Assembly: GCF_950023065.1 (NCBI RefSeq)
Contig: NC_088678.1
Span: forward strand, 64,944,460-65,008,459
Length of the DNA stretch: 64,000 nucleotides
Direction of reading: 5' to 3'
Source: Planococcus citri
Lineage: Eukaryota > Arthropoda > Insecta > Hemiptera > Pseudococcidae
In this document: in pieces, positions 10,149 to 23,250 of the stretch
Layout of the letters: every line of letters starts with the position of its first letter
Numbering within the stretch: position 1 is the stretch's first letter
Position numbers and translations under genes: made by a program
The notes under the pieces: model-generated
The model's database searches: none
Told to the model about the DNA's origin: nothing
Seen by the model: only the letters and a program-made list of their open reading frames with translations

Positions 10149-12279
10149 GTGAGTAATCGAAATTTGATTTTTTTTGTGGAAAATAGTTCTGATTTAAATT
10201 TTTGAAAATCGTTTGGAAATCGAAAAAAGAAATGTAGCCCCTGAAATTTGTTGTTGGTGACGTCCTTTTATGAGGAGTTTTAAGCAAAATTCTCCCTTTT
10301 TCCATTATCTCTATCAATCTTTGAAATTTTCCGATTATTCTCTTCTCGCAACATTTTATTTTTCATCACTATTTTTTTTTTTTTTTTTTTCATTTTGAAA
10401 GTGTACGGATTTCTGATTCAAAAAATGAAAGTGCTGCTGTTTTCCATTCCTGGGGCATAAAACTTTGAAATTTTCCATACTTTCTCTTCTTTTTTAAAAA
10501 TTTTGAATTTTTTTACATCTGATTTTTTAATACTGTAGTTTTCTTTGAAAAAAGTTTAAGAACTTTGACCTCAAAGAAATGTCAACTTGGAGAAATGTTG
10601 ACAACTCCCTTCCCTCAAAAATTGAATCATTTGAAAAAATATCTTGCCAAAAGCCCTGCTTTTTAACAGAATTACAAAAGGGCCCTGCTGTGTTCCGTTT
10701 CTTGCGTCAAACTTCTAAATTTTTCTTTATGTCTTTCTGTTTTAGGATTCTAATTTTTTTTTGGTTTGGTGAAGAAATTTTGACTTGAAAAAGTTGTTGT
10801 CTGGATTTTGTCCTCCCTTGTCCTCCTTCTTCAATCCTCCTCAACTTTCCGTTTACCCTCATGCCCTTGTCAAACTGTCAAGAGAATTGCCCCCCCTCCC
10901 AAATGGTATCAGTCCTGTTTTAAAAAAAAAAAAATTTCAATTACTTGAAAATTTATCATTGATTTTCTTCTTTTCCCAAAATTTTAATTTTTTCTACACT
11001 TTTCTAGTTTTTAGCCAAATAAAAAAAATTGTGACTTGGATAAATTTTATCACCCAGCCCCTCCATGAATTTGAAACGTTTGAAAAAATTTCATGCTAAA
11101 AGTCTTGCTTTGGTTTTGCTTCTGAGAGATGTACTGTTTGTTGGACATCTTGTTTTGGATGCTCTTTCGATTTTTCTTTTTCTGGTTCAGACAGAGGCTT
11201 GTCAAGCGGTGGGGGAAGGGGATCTCACCCTACTTACAGAAAAATGTTGGTGGAAAGTTGATAATTTTTGGGATAAATTGGGTGAGTTGGAAAAAATTGG
11301 GAAAAATTTGTGTAAGTTGCAAAATCAAAAAATTACTAAAATCCATCGATTTGCAAAAACAGTTTTGAAAAGTCCTACGTTTTCCAATTTTTGCCATAAT
11401 TGGTTCTTTTTGAAAACATGAAATTAAGTTCTAAAAAAATGAAGAATTTTGAATTTTTGAGAACTTTTGCCCTCATCTCGCTCGGGGCTTATTTCCCATT
11501 TTTGAAAATGTTATAATTTCCTGAAAACTAAAACTGTTGAAGCTATGAATATCGACTTCTTGCATTAAAAATGATGTCGTTTCGCGTTTCGAATCATCAT
11601 TTTTTCACAGCTTTCGAACTCGTTTCACCCAGGCTAGGTAATTTTTCTCTTCTTTTCTTTGACTGAAATTAGTAGAGAATAGAAAAATTAACTTGAAAAA
11701 CTTTGTATCAATAAAAAAATTCAAATGTTTTGTGCACAAAAATCATGTTTAAAAATTTTAAATCGTTCTCAACATTTTTTTTCGAACCACATCTGGCTAT
11801 GGAATTATCTATGTAGGGAGGGAAGGGATCTGAGGTAGACATTTGGGAAAATCTGGCGGTCAAGGTTGGGAAAATTCCAGTCCAACCTACCTCCTCCTCC
11901 CCCTCCCACGACATATTCACTTTGTCACGTCTCTGGGTTCAAATATGTTCGTATTGCTGGTGCTGGTTGGGATACCAAAAAGGTTGGTATTCGAGGATCC
12001 CTTTCAATTGATTTGAAATGTTTAATGAAAATTCCTAATTTTTCAACAAAGAAATTTGATTATTCTGAATTTCTGTCGGAAATGACCGGTGAGGTTTTCA
12101 ATTCATACTGGGGGACGCTTATGACTCATTTGCAAAGTTAATTTTGAATAGATATCGAACGATATCCCAATTCGACTGGTCAGTGTAAAAACAAATTTCC
12201 CAAGAATAAAATTCATTCATTAGTCCATCGATGAATTGAAAGAAAAGTAAAATTGAAAAATCACGGATCATTACTGATT
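10149..12279. other. Non-coding, A+T-rich
   Basis: Poly-T/A runs and weak dispersed repeats, for example TTTGAAAAAAT..CTTGC/CATGC at about 10630 and 11080. The short open frames here have no recognisable content. Probably intron of the mucin-like gene. Confidence 0.4.
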
Positions 12280-14300
12280 CTTTTTCCAGCCTCAGCAGTA
12301 TTACGAAGAGAATATGCAACATAATTATGTGCAAGGCGTGGTAGGTACAGGTAAATGCAGCAGGTACTTTTCCCATATAACCGCAACAGTAACAGTAACT
12401 ACAGCGAACGAAAGACTCGTAAACACGTACGAAAGCACGTGCTCGGTGGCGTTTATCGAGGTGTGACATAATAAAATGGTCAATTTCGCACGACTCACGT
12501 CAGCAGGTATAAGAGAGCAGTTAATGCTCGTAATTAGCTGAACGGCGTTCTCGGGCAATATCTACAAACTGTTGAATATGGAGTGTACTCGTAGGTAGAC
12601 TTCACTCCAGATACCTTGAAAACCCAGGGTGTAGTGACGTGCGGTACGCGGCGATCCGTATCGCAAAATCATATCGATATGAATAATAATTGTAAGTAAG
12701 TGAGCGAGTGTGCCCGCGAATTACATTACATTATTGCGATGAGAGAGACCCTTCTTTCGCCGTCCATCTTATCGGCAAAGACCTTGCGAAGGTAACTTTC
12801 ACCAGGTGCATCGGTTTGTTAACCATCGTATCGTCAATACACCATGCAGTACGCAGACCTGTTGTTTAATACACACGTAGTTGTACGTACCCTACCTGTA
12901 CATAAGTGTATGTAATGTACATAACAGGTACTCGCTGTATGTCTATTATTAAGTGTGCAGTGCTGATGATGAGACATTATACAGTACAATACAACTCGTA
13001 TACTATGTCGTTTAGCCACCGTTTATTATGCATATTAAATAAGAGCCGGCTAACGTCATATTTCACTTTCTATGAGCTACGAGAAGGTACCTATTACCTA
13101 CGATTGGATGGAATCGACTTACTGCTTTTATATGTGTAATAAGAGAAGCAAAATATCGTGACTGAGTACTTCAGTTTTTATCGAAGATTATGTGAGAAGA
13201 AAGAAAAGCTTCTTCGACGATATGGAGATGACACAATACTTGGCATTGATCGACAAGTTCATTAATAACAGTTATCAATGGAGTGTTTACGGGGTCCATG
13301 TACCTGTGTCTGGGTGCCAAAGTGATGAAGGAGGGCAGTGTTACTCAATCAATCGTGTACGTACGAGTATTTAATTCATCCAAGGATTAAACTGGTATTG
13401 TGTACCATATGATCGGTGAGAGAGAGAGGAGGCATAATGTACGAATTTATGAGTAATCTCGACATGTGTCGTAATATACGACGATCGGATTGAATATTTT
13501 GTCATTGGGAAAAACTCGTTTGTTTCTCAGATTCATTTTGAAATCGTAATATGGCTATACACGCGGATTTCGGAGGCAGCTAGCACACGATTCGATGCCA
13601 TCGTGCTTTTTTTTCATTTTGTTCGATTTTTTTTTCCTTTTGCATATACTTTCGACGCCACTGACTCAATATATCGTATATTCGCGGAAAGATGCCGAAT
13701 AAAAGCTATTATAAGAGTGGAAACTTTATGGAACATGTTCTATAAACGATTTATCGTCTGTAAGCGTTAAATTCATTTATGGTTCGGGCCATATTTTTTA
13801 GAAAAAAATATATATAGGCGAGATGAGGCATTATGCTATATCGTATATTCTCCCCTCCCCCTCTCCCGCAGACCTGATGGCTATAGGCTGGGCTCCGCAG
13901 CACGCCTCGCACTCGCCCTTATTCTCAAGAGAATATTTGAAAAGTCTTTCGAAATATATACAATCTCGAATCGCGTCCTCCTATACTGGGTCAATCGCGT
14001 CGCACTCGCAATATGTGCGTATAGACGTCGAAATGAAAAATACACACACGATGCGAATAACCGAAGTTCCAATATTTCGAATATTTCGCCGAATTCTTTA
14101 CGTACGAGTAAATGACAGAATAACAAATATCGATGGAGATGTACTCGTATACCTCTACTTATGTATTAGTGGTGTTTTTGTGACTGTGGCTGCGACTATA
14201 CGACTGCATGCGAATGTGACTGCTGTGTTTACGTCTTCTCGGAGAAGACTAGAAACAAGTCGAACTGCTGTGTTGATGAGTCCAATTATGTATAGATAGA
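12280..14300. promoter_or_regulatory. Low-repeat, CpG-containing block, candidate regulatory region
   Basis: Composition changes here: homopolymer runs become rarer, and CpG-bearing words such as TACGTACGAGTA, CGATCGG and GAGAGAGAGAGG (about 13418) are frequent. A 158-codon open frame at 13823-14299 has no protein-like pattern. This is a place where a first exon or enhancer could lie, but no exon can be defined. Confidence 0.25.
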
Positions 14301-14829
14301 GATACAGTGTGCCTCAAAAGTCGTTAAAAGAGGTTTGATAACTTTCGAATAGCTCCTCGTATACTTAACGAATATGTATAGTCTGAAAGATATTTTCACC
14401 GATGATGATGAAGTACAAAAATTTTACGTGTATTGTGAGGAAGGGGGGAGAAGGAGGGGTAAACAAATATTTTTTCAAAGAAATTTGATATCGAAAGATC
14501 TTATTTATCAAATAATAGCAAGAGGCATAAAAATCTTTTGGAAGTCGTAAAATGAGCTCAAAATTGAATTATTCCAAAAAAAAAATTATTTTCAAAAACC
14601 CATAAAAAATTGATGAAATTTCTCCAAAAAATCAGTACTCCCGCCTCCTATTGTTCTAAAATTGGAAAAAAAGTGTTGAGGGTTCAGACGTTTTTGCTTT
14701 GTATGTCTTTTTGACGGCATGTGACTGAATTATGCTAACTTTTCGCGGAATTCCTTATGAGATGAACCATTAATTGCGGTTTTTATCAATTGCATAATAT
14801 TGGGATAGTTCGCCCTAAAAAAAAAGTCT
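14301..14829. other. Non-coding, A+T-rich
   Basis: No gene or clear repeat unit is seen. Confidence 0.35.
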
Positions 14830-15610
14830 GTGGATTTGGACCAAAGTCAGCACAGACTTTCATTTTGAGTTGAAAGTTGCGCACAAAAAATTTTAGTATC
14901 TAAGGTGTCCCTGGAGGGGGGGGGGGGAGGAGATATGAAGTCTCGAAAAAGACATGGGTAAATTCGTGCTTTGAAAATTTTTTATTCTCAAATATTCCAC
15001 ATTAATGAAGTCTAAGGATGGAATGATATCATTTCTGAAACTGCGGAAATTTTTTTTTGGAATGTAATAGTGTCAATTTTTTAGTCATTATTGGCAATTC
15101 CAAAAACTTGATAAAAATAGCTAAAAAATTATCAAAATTTGTTCGGTTCTTTGAAATTGGCAATAATGACAAAATAATTGGCGCCACTGCATTCTGAAAA
15201 ATATTTTTCCAGTTTCAAAAATGATATCTTTCCATGTTTTGGCTCAATTAATGCAAAACATTTGAGAAGAAAGAAAAAATTTTCAAAATACGAATTCACC
15301 CGGAAAAGTAAACAATTTGAAAATATTCAACCGCGCAGCAGAACCCTAAAAAGTGGTTCAGGATTTTGGTGGAAATTTCCTAGATCGACGTAAAATCTCA
15401 AATACTGTTTTTTGGGACTGGGTCATTCTTCCCGAGGCAGGCTGGGTAGAGCCTAGAGCGAAAAAATTATGAGTTTTTTGAAAATACTTCTCTCGTGGAG
15501 GGCTTGTATCTCTTTTCCAGGAGCACCTCTGGAGTTAACATTTTTTCTGAATAACTTTCAACTCAAAATAAAGGTCTCTGCTGAATTTGGTCAAAATCCA
15601 CCGACTTTTT
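14830..15610. repeat. Palindromic (foldback) dispersed repeat, copy 1
   Basis: The left arm (14830-15099) and right arm (15156-15610) are imperfect inverse copies. Landmarks read the same on opposite strands: GGTAAATTCGTG..TTTGAAAATTTTTT, GATATCATTTxTGAAACTG, GTCATTATTGxCAATT. The right arm is longer and keeps a middle block that the left arm lacks. If transcribed it would form a long double-stranded RNA. A second copy lies at 43817-44385. Confidence 0.65.
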
Positions 15611-17539
15611 GTTCCATTTTTCGAGGAATTTGGAGAAAAGTTTGTAATTTTTGAACATTTTAAAAATAAAATTCCAGGTTTTTTGGACATTTCTTGCGAA
15701 ATATTTCGAAATACTGAACTTTTCTCTTCTGAATGTGGTGTTATCCGTTTCAATTTCAAAATTTGTATCTTTTTTCTTTTTATTTCGTCAAGTGAAGAAA
15801 AAATATTTTTTTTTAAAGAGGAGGAGGGTCGTAAAGGGTAATTTGTGCTCAAGGTGTGAAAAGTTTCTTCAAAAAAAGTCATATAAACGAAGAACTAGGC
15901 ACTCTATGTTTTTAACTTGGAGTGAATTGTGGAAAATATGTGACAACAATCTGATCCGGTCTCTTCTGTCTTGTGGGGGGGGGGGGGCAGTGGAGGGGCA
16001 TAGATTTGAAACCCTTAAAATGCATCGGTTTCCATTTGAAAATTTATTGAAATGAATCAGAAAAAATGAAACAAGAACAATAAAAACAATGATCTTCTCT
16101 TCTTTCCAGATTTATTGGTGGGGGGTGGGGGAGGGAGATTTTCCATATTTTGGGAGAAAATGGGTTTTGAATTACTTTCTCCTTTAATTTATGAGGGGGA
16201 GGGGTTCCTCGCTTTGGAAATGAAAATTATTTTGTTCACAACTTTTTTTTTTTGAGAAAATTTAAGTGAATAGTTGTTGTTTTCTTTGACATGACGAGTA
16301 GTTGGGTAAATAAATTTGAAAATTCAAGAAAATTCGAGCGAGGAATACTCAAATCGGTTTTCAAAATTAAGGATTCTATAAAAAAAAACATCCTACAAAA
16401 ATAGTTTTGGATCCGAATTAATCAGCAGTGTTCCAGATTGAAAAAAAAATTGTCACATTAAATTAAATTTAGATCCAGTTAGTGATTGAAATTAGAACTC
16501 AATCTAATTGAATCTGATCAGAGTCGTCAGTTTTAGGATGTAGATAATCGAATTTGATTAATTAATCCAACTGGATTTAATTTCTGATTCAATCCTTCAC
16601 ATATCTGCTCTTATTGGAATAATTTTCTCAATTCTGATACCATTGGACTAGGTACCTCTTGTTTCAAAACCCTGGATTTATTTCGATTCAATTCGTTCCA
16701 AAACCTTTTCCTGGGGTTCCAAATCTAAAATGAGTTGATACGTAAGTTCCCTTTCGATCATGGAATATCATATCTTGAAAAAACATTGAATATTATCCTG
16801 AAAAATAGTCTTACGATTTCAAATTGGTTATCTATCCTATTATATTTTTTTTTTAAAAGTAGGGGTAGTAAATGAAATTTTACAGGAGAAAAATGTTTAA
16901 TTTTCGGCTTAAAATTTTATCGCTTCATTCACTCATTTTAAATTCTCATCAACCAGCGATTTTTCTTAAAAATGATTTCAGGGGCCTGAAACCACTTTCA
17001 CAGAATTTCTTTTAGAAGACATGATTTTTAGATTAAAGTTCGTTGGATGCGAATTTTTTTCACCCTCAGAAGAAAAAATATCAAGTTTTTGAAAATTATC
17101 TTTTGAATTGACCTCTTCTCTCGATTTTGAAATTTTGTTTAATGATAATTTGATACCTAAACAAATTGAAATTGAAATTGAAGCGTTGTTGTATGAAGCG
17201 GCCTTTGAATGCAAATCATGTCTACTTGTAGTTTTGAATTTTCGCCGCAATTCTTCCCTCTGAGAAGGAGAGCTATGAAGGGGAAGGAGAAGACATTTGA
17301 AAATGAAAAAGCCTTGAGAAAATTCATGATTTTTTTTGAAAAAAAATAATGCTAGTGAGTGAGCAGGGGTTTTTAATTTGACAACTCGTTTTAAAAAATC
17401 ATATAGCAAAATTTTTGGGACCACTATGTTTATGGGCTAAAATTTTCTCAATTTTATGATCTTTTTTTTTGTAGGACGAAATTCAACTTTGGTGAAATCA
17501 TTAATCTTCATACAAAAAATATCATATAATTGGGAAACT
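15611..17539. other. Non-coding, A+T-rich with G-runs
   Basis: Contains G homopolymers (about 15975, 16120) and a CTGATCAGA-containing degenerate stretch at about 16470-16600 like that in the SLC17 intron. No credible gene; the 148-codon minus-strand frame at 16978-17424 is low-complexity. Confidence 0.4.
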
Positions 17540-18690
17540 TTTTTTCGAGACACACTATATGCAAAGCTACTGGAAACAAGCATTATGAACACGAATTAAC
17601 GCGGAATCGGAATCGCATTCGCGGCATGATACCTACGAAACCTATTCGACATCGATCAAGTTGTTCCTTTTTTTTTTTTAGTGAGAACTTGCTGCTGAGA
17701 AAGAGAGATGCTACGAACTCTCGCTAATCGTAAATTTTTTTGACGAATGTGCGTGAAACGAAAAAAAAAAGTCGAATAATGACTCGAGTATACAGTGATA
17801 CCTACTTACACTCGTACACTCGTAGAAACGGAACAACCGGAAATAACCAAAAGTGTAGTTGACCTACGTGATAGATTCGCACCGCGATCGGATTCGGATT
17901 ATGTCGTAAAATGATCGTCAGGTGTCCGGTAACGGTATAACGTGTACGATACGAGAACAATAAGTTGAAAACCAGTTCCGAACGCTAAAAATAAAGGTTT
18001 TGCGCGTTGTAATGACTCTGTTTTTATTTTTTTTACGTGCGCGTGTTATTGCATCTTTGGTAGGCCTACCTCAAATAAGGAGATGTATTTCCGGTGCTGT
18101 GCTTTACTATACCGCGATGTACCCAATGTACCTACTTTTTAGGTACATTGTGCGTATGAAACAGAAGCAAATGTGTGACAGATGGTTGAGATGTTGCTCT
18201 CGTGGTCTACAAGAGGTCTCCAGTGTGGTTAGCTGGTTACTCATTGGAAAAGGCTTACGTTTGACTTTTGTACTACATAATATGCTATGGTATAAGAAGA
18301 GGGTGGTAAAGAGAGGGCAATGTGTGGGTTTACTCAAGCATACGATGATTTTGGATAAGTGTGCTGTGCGAGGGTGTTTTGTTGTCGTTGAATCTTTTTT
18401 TCTGCTTTTTTTTGTTCTAGTTCTTTTTTTTTGCTTCGAAACCCTATCCTTTGAAATTTTTTTTTGGAAAATGATTGTTGCTGTTGGTTTGTTGAACTTG
18501 TTCCTAGTATATCGTTTTAAACTTTTTAGTGGTGAGATTATAATATGGTTGATGGTGCTTGACGTTTTTTTTTCGTGTATGAATTGCAGGTGGGGGAAAT
18601 CAATAATTGAAAAGTGTGTGCTGTGTACAGGTTGCTCAATAGGTCATTATTCATTAATTTCTCGTTCAAGCTGTACAAATGTTGTTTTAA
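17540..18690. other. CpG-containing stretch followed by an unusual open frame
   Basis: From 17540 to 18000 the sequence is comparatively G+C-rich with few homopolymers. From ATG 18012 on the plus strand a 232-codon frame stays open to 18710. The predicted protein is hydrophobic and Cys-rich, but no domain is recognisable and the frame runs 20 bases into the neighbouring transposon end, so it is not called as a gene. Confidence 0.2.
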
Positions 18691-18859
18691 CCCAGTTGAC
18701 CACATGCTAGCAAAAAGCTAGCGTTTTATTCGCGTTTTGATAAGTTGCTAGCAATTTACTCGCCTTTTGTGGCCAGCAATAATTATCTCGCTAAAAGTAA
18801 GCGATTTTCTTGCAGTTTTTCGCTAGCAAATTCAATTCTAGCAATTTTCGAGCTGTTTT

Positions 18860-19240
18860 CCAGCGACTCTCAGCTAGCTTTTACTTCACTTTAACTTGCT
18901 CGCCTTATGCTAGCGTATTACTGGCGGATACTTGCTCGCAATTCTATGCTAGGACAGTTCAAGCAATATTCTCGCATATCTCAGCTAGCTTTTACTTCAC
19001 TTCATACATGCTCGCCTGATGCTAGCGTATCACTGATGGATACTTGCTTGCAATTCTATGCCAAGAAAGTTCAAGCAATATTCTCGCATATCTCAGCTAG
19101 CTTTTGCCTCACTCTATACCTGCTCGCTTAATGCCAGCGTATCACTGACTAATATGTTACCTGCTCACAGTTTTATGATAGGAAACTTCAGGTAATATTC
19201 GTGCATCTCTGAGCTAGCATTTACTTAGCCATCTGGCTCT
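18860..19240. repeat. 112-bp tandem repeat inside the foldback element
   Basis: The phrase CAGCTAGCTTTTxCxTCACT recurs at 18871, 18982 and 19094, with a degraded fourth copy at 19211, giving periods of 111, 112 and 117. Each unit also has a TGCTCGCCTxATGCTAGCGT-like block and a TTCAAGCAATATTCTCGCAT block. Confidence 0.8.
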
Positions 19241-20412
19241 AGAAAAATGTAAGCATATCTCTAGTTTCTTGAAGCTTCCAGCTACTTTTAGGAAATTCTG
19301 AAATTTTGTGAAAATTTAAAGTTTCAAAAATCTGCTGGAGGCTTCAGGAATTTTCAAAGAGTCGCTGGAGGCTCCAAAACGACTTGAAATTCACCTGCAG
19401 TACTTCGTAGCGTATTGAAATTAGTTTTCAGAATAAATTTGAGCTTTACAACTTCAATTTGAGTTTCAAAAATCTGCTGGAGGCTCCAGAACTGCTCAAA
19501 ACAAGTTGAAACCGTTTCCCATCGATTTGGCATGTCGAAAATAGGGTATATCCCAAATGTCAGGTTTCTTGGTCAATTTGGTAAAATTTTGATTTTTTCT
19601 CACATTTTGGCCAAAATTTGATTTTTGAAAATTCACCAAAAATCGAAAAAGGTACTTTACCACTTGAAATTTTGACAGGTGATGAATTTTTGCATGATCT
19701 TTCGATCTATGTTTGTAAGGTTTGAAAAATTTCGTGCACGTCCTATGTTGAAACGCGAAATCTGTGATTTCGGCTGACCTTTTAATCAAAATTGCCGCCA
19801 TTTTGTGAGTAAGGCCAATTTTTTTTCAGCAAGTTTGCTTTAAAATGTTCCTTAGGATGTCCCCTTTAAGGAAAAAGTTGTCCCGGAGGATCTGCAGGGG
19901 GTGCAATTACCCCCATTGCCGTGGACTAAAATGTTGTTCAAATGTTTTTGAAATTTTTCATTTTCATGGTTTGTTTGATGCTTCATTTTCAAATTTTAAA
20001 TTTTGACAATTTTTCTATTTAAAAAAAAAACTTCCATTTTTTATTTAATAAAGAGATTTTTCAACCTAAGCGCTAGCATAATGCTAGCGAATTGCTAGCG
20101 TCGATCTCTCTCATGGTATAGTTTGCTACTCTTAGATAAAGTGTGTCATCAAGTTGAATATAAGCTCAAGGTGGTATCTTGTTGAAAAGTAAGAAGAGTG
20201 ACATCACTCTTCTTATACTGTCCCAAGATGCTAGCATTGCTAGCGTTATGCTACCTCTGAGCTGGGACAGTCGCCTAATTTTTGGAATTTCCTGGAAAAC
20301 TACCACCTGTTAAAGGAAACACCCAGAATTTTTAAAAATTAATTAATAGTAATTACTTTACTGATCAAAGTGTTTCTACGCTAGCAAAATGCTAGCTTCC
20401 TGCTAGCATAAT

Positions 20413-20676
20413 TTGCGCTAGCGTAAATGGTGCCGGAATATGAGACACTTTTTGCAAAAATTGCTAGCAAATCAGTCGCGATTTAGTCGCATGTACGTAG
20501 CAGAATGCAGAGCAAAGTGCCAACAAAATGCTAGCTTTTTGCTAGCTTTGTGCCAGCTACGTGCTAGCTATTTGTGCGCAATTCTGCTACTCTAATGCGA
20601 CCTAATCGCAACTGATTTGCTAGCATTTTTTTAAAAAAGTGTCTCAAATTCCGGCACCATTTACGCTAGCACAAAA
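20413..20676. repeat. Large palindrome (arms of about 105 bases) at the right end of the foldback element
   Basis: The left arm from about 20417 (GCTAGCGTAAATGGTGCCGG...) matches the inverse of the sequence ending at about 20676 with few changes over roughly 105 bases. The 55-base centre (about 20521-20575) is itself full of GCTAGC words. Single strands would fold into a cruciform or hairpin. Confidence 0.8.
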
Positions 20677-20700
20677 TTTGCTAGCATTTGGTCAACTGGG

Positions 20701-23250
20701 AAAATTGTGATTTTTGGTTTGAAGCATAGTTTTTAATTTTAGGAACATTCGTATCCAAATCACTAACATTTATTTGGGGGGAGGGGAGGTGGTAGAATTT
20801 CTCTCAAACGAATTATGAAAAGACTTGGTGTAAATAAAGTCTTTATGCCAAAAATTGTTGGAAATTTTGGAAACGAAGTCTTGAGTGAATAATTTTGAGA
20901 GGTTTTTGATCTGAAATTCTGAGAAAGCCTTGGAATTGTGGTTGTAAAAAGTAAACTTAACTTGACAGTTTTTCAAATAATTTGGCCAAGTTGGGAATTT
21001 GTGTTCTTGTTTCATTTCTACCAGTTCATTTTTTAAAGTTAATTGTTTTACGTGAGGTTGAAAAAGGAACTTGAATTTTGATATAATTCGAGAGTCATCA
21101 ACTTTGAATGATGTATCAAGCAATTGCTGTCAAGTTTATCTCAATTTTACTAAAATTTTATCAATTTTTAGAATTTTCATGGTACCTCCTGCAATTTTCG
21201 TAAAATTTCAATTTTGTTTGATTGATTTTTATTGGCAATGTTTGTTCGAAATTTTGCTCAAATTGTCAATTTTGCTCAAATTTCATGACTCTTTGATGAT
21301 TTTCAATGATTTTAACTCAACTTTAAAATATTTTATGCAATTTTTTCCGCATTTAGTCAAATTCTATCACTTTTTAAATAATTTTCCAACTTGAATTATT
21401 TTTTTCTGAGTCATAATGTCATTTTCAGTTTTAATGTGTTTTCACAATGTATTAAAATTTTGTCAGTTTTTGGCAAATTTCGAAAAATTTTGATGCTTTT
21501 TTAGTACCCAGTACCTATTTTTTGTTATGTGAAATTGTGAACATATTCTTGATCATGTTTAACGCAGTTTTTTGCTAAATTTTGTCAATTTGTTTTTTTG
21601 AATTTCATCATTTATGTATTGACAAATTTTTAGGATTGTAGTTTTTTTTTGTGTTTTTTTTTTTGTTAGATCATTTAACAATATTTCATGCAATTTTCGC
21701 TGAATTAGGCTCAATTTCATTCTTATTTTTTGAATGATTTTTTATTATTTTTTTCATCGTTTTTATGTTATTTCAAACAAGTTTTCATTTTATCTTATGC
21801 AAATTTTGCTGAAGTTTCATCAGTTCTTGGTGATTTTTTGATGATGACGCTTTTTCAGTATTTTTATTTTTTCATCAGATTCAATATGATTAACAGTGTT
21901 GTGTGCAATTTTCTCCAAATTTTTTCAAGATTTGGGCAGTTTTTCATAGTTTCTAATAATTTTTGTGTTTTTTATATTTTTTGGGTTATTTTTAACATTT
22001 TGCCTTTTGCTGAAATTTCATATGTTTTTAGTAATTTTTGATGATGCAAGTAGATGCTTTTTTTTAAAAAAAAAATAATTTTCAACATGTTTAAACGATA
22101 TTTATTTTTGCTGAAATTTCACCAGTTTTTTTTTCATAATTTTTACACATCATTTTTAACATGTTTTCATATTTTTTTTTTTTTGAAATTTTCACAAAAT
22201 TTTGACCATTCATTTAGTAAAATTTTGTTCACTTCCAATAGTTTTAAATGATTTTAGTGCTTTTTAATTTTTTTTGCCATTTCAATTTATTTTAAGAACT
22301 GTTATGTGCCTTATTTTTCGTAAATTTTTAAGAAATTTCACCAGTTTTTGGCGATTTATAATAATTTTAATGATGGTCATCATTTTAGTAGCTTTTTGAC
22401 CATGTTTTCTCAAAAGCTTTCTTGTTACTTTTCTCCTCATTTTTCTTACGTTCATGGTGGGGGGGGGGGCAGTATCGATTTTGTTTCTTTTTGTAGTTCG
22501 GAAAGTGGTCTGGACGTTGAAATTTATCGGATCTTTCAACTTGATATTATCAACTCATCGACGATGTAATTTTAGAAGTCGATTAATAAATAATAATCTT
22601 TCTGACTAATTATTTCGTATAAAAATTGTCTCATGACAAAAAAATCTTCAAATTTTTTCCTTCAGATTTTGAAATGGGTCTGAGAGGGGGGGCAAATAGT
22701 ATTAATTAAATTTTGGCATTGACAATGATGAAATATTTTGCTCCCTCCTCAAACTTCACTATTTCATGAAAATTTCAATTCTTGCTGTTTTTTTTTTTTT
22801 GTGAAAGAAGGCTTGCTTGACAAGCCATTGAGGGGGAGGTGAGGGGGAAAAGAGGATAGTTTGCCTCGGGACCGCACTTTCTACTCCTTGCATTAAAAAA
22901 AATCGTTTTCAGACCTCTCGAAATCAAAATTTTCAAAAAATTTCGCCCTTGCTTCGCTTGGACTAATTGGTGTCTTGTTTTGAAATTTAAAAATTCACAT
23001 TTGGGTCCCTAAAACTTCAAAAACAGAAAATGAAAATTTATAAGTCATATGAATGTGATATCAATCTGAAAAATCGATATTTCCCCCGGACCTGAATTGA
23101 CTCTCGATAGCTCTGCTTGTTTAATAATTTGTTTCCAATTTAATGCATCTAACGACAAATCACGAGATCTTGAATGTCGTTGAAAAATGACAATTTCTAG
23201 TCGGTATTCATTTTGTTTTTTTTTTTAAATAACAACATAATATTTCATTT
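20701..23250. repeat. T-rich degenerate tandem repeat region
   Basis: Between about 21070 and 22560 phrases such as TTTTGCTGAAATTTCATCAG, TTTTTGGTGATTTTTGATGATG and CATGTTTTCATATTTTT return at intervals near 100 bases with heavy divergence. The inverse kind is seen at 51150-51760 and 52920-53420. The remainder is non-coding A+T-rich sequence. Confidence 0.5.

Larger units (their letters stand above)
18691..20700. mobile_element. 2.0-kb GCTAGC-rich foldback element with terminal inverted repeats
   Basis: Both ends carry CCCAGTTGACCA followed by ATGCTAGC (left 18691, right as the inverse ending at 20700). The left end is preceded by TTAA, giving TTAACCC as in piggyBac-type elements, but the right flank is AAAA, so that class is only a suggestion. 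About 25 GCTAGC hexamers lie inside, where well under one is expected by chance. Internal parts: a 112-bp tandem repeat (18860-19240), a GCTGGAGGCT repeat region (19300-19500), a near-perfect hairpin AAGAAGAGTGA/TCACTCTTCTT (20191-20214), and a large palindrome (20413-20676). No transposase ORF was found, so the element is non-autonomous. Confidence 0.7.

Noticed and set aside
13823..14299. 158-codon plus-strand open frame
   Set aside because: Composition is not protein-like, it overlaps an 81-codon frame on the other strand, and no motif is visible.
18810..19131. Two overlapping frames coding FSHISASF-type repeats
   Set aside because: They are translations of the 112-bp tandem repeat in the foldback element, not genes.
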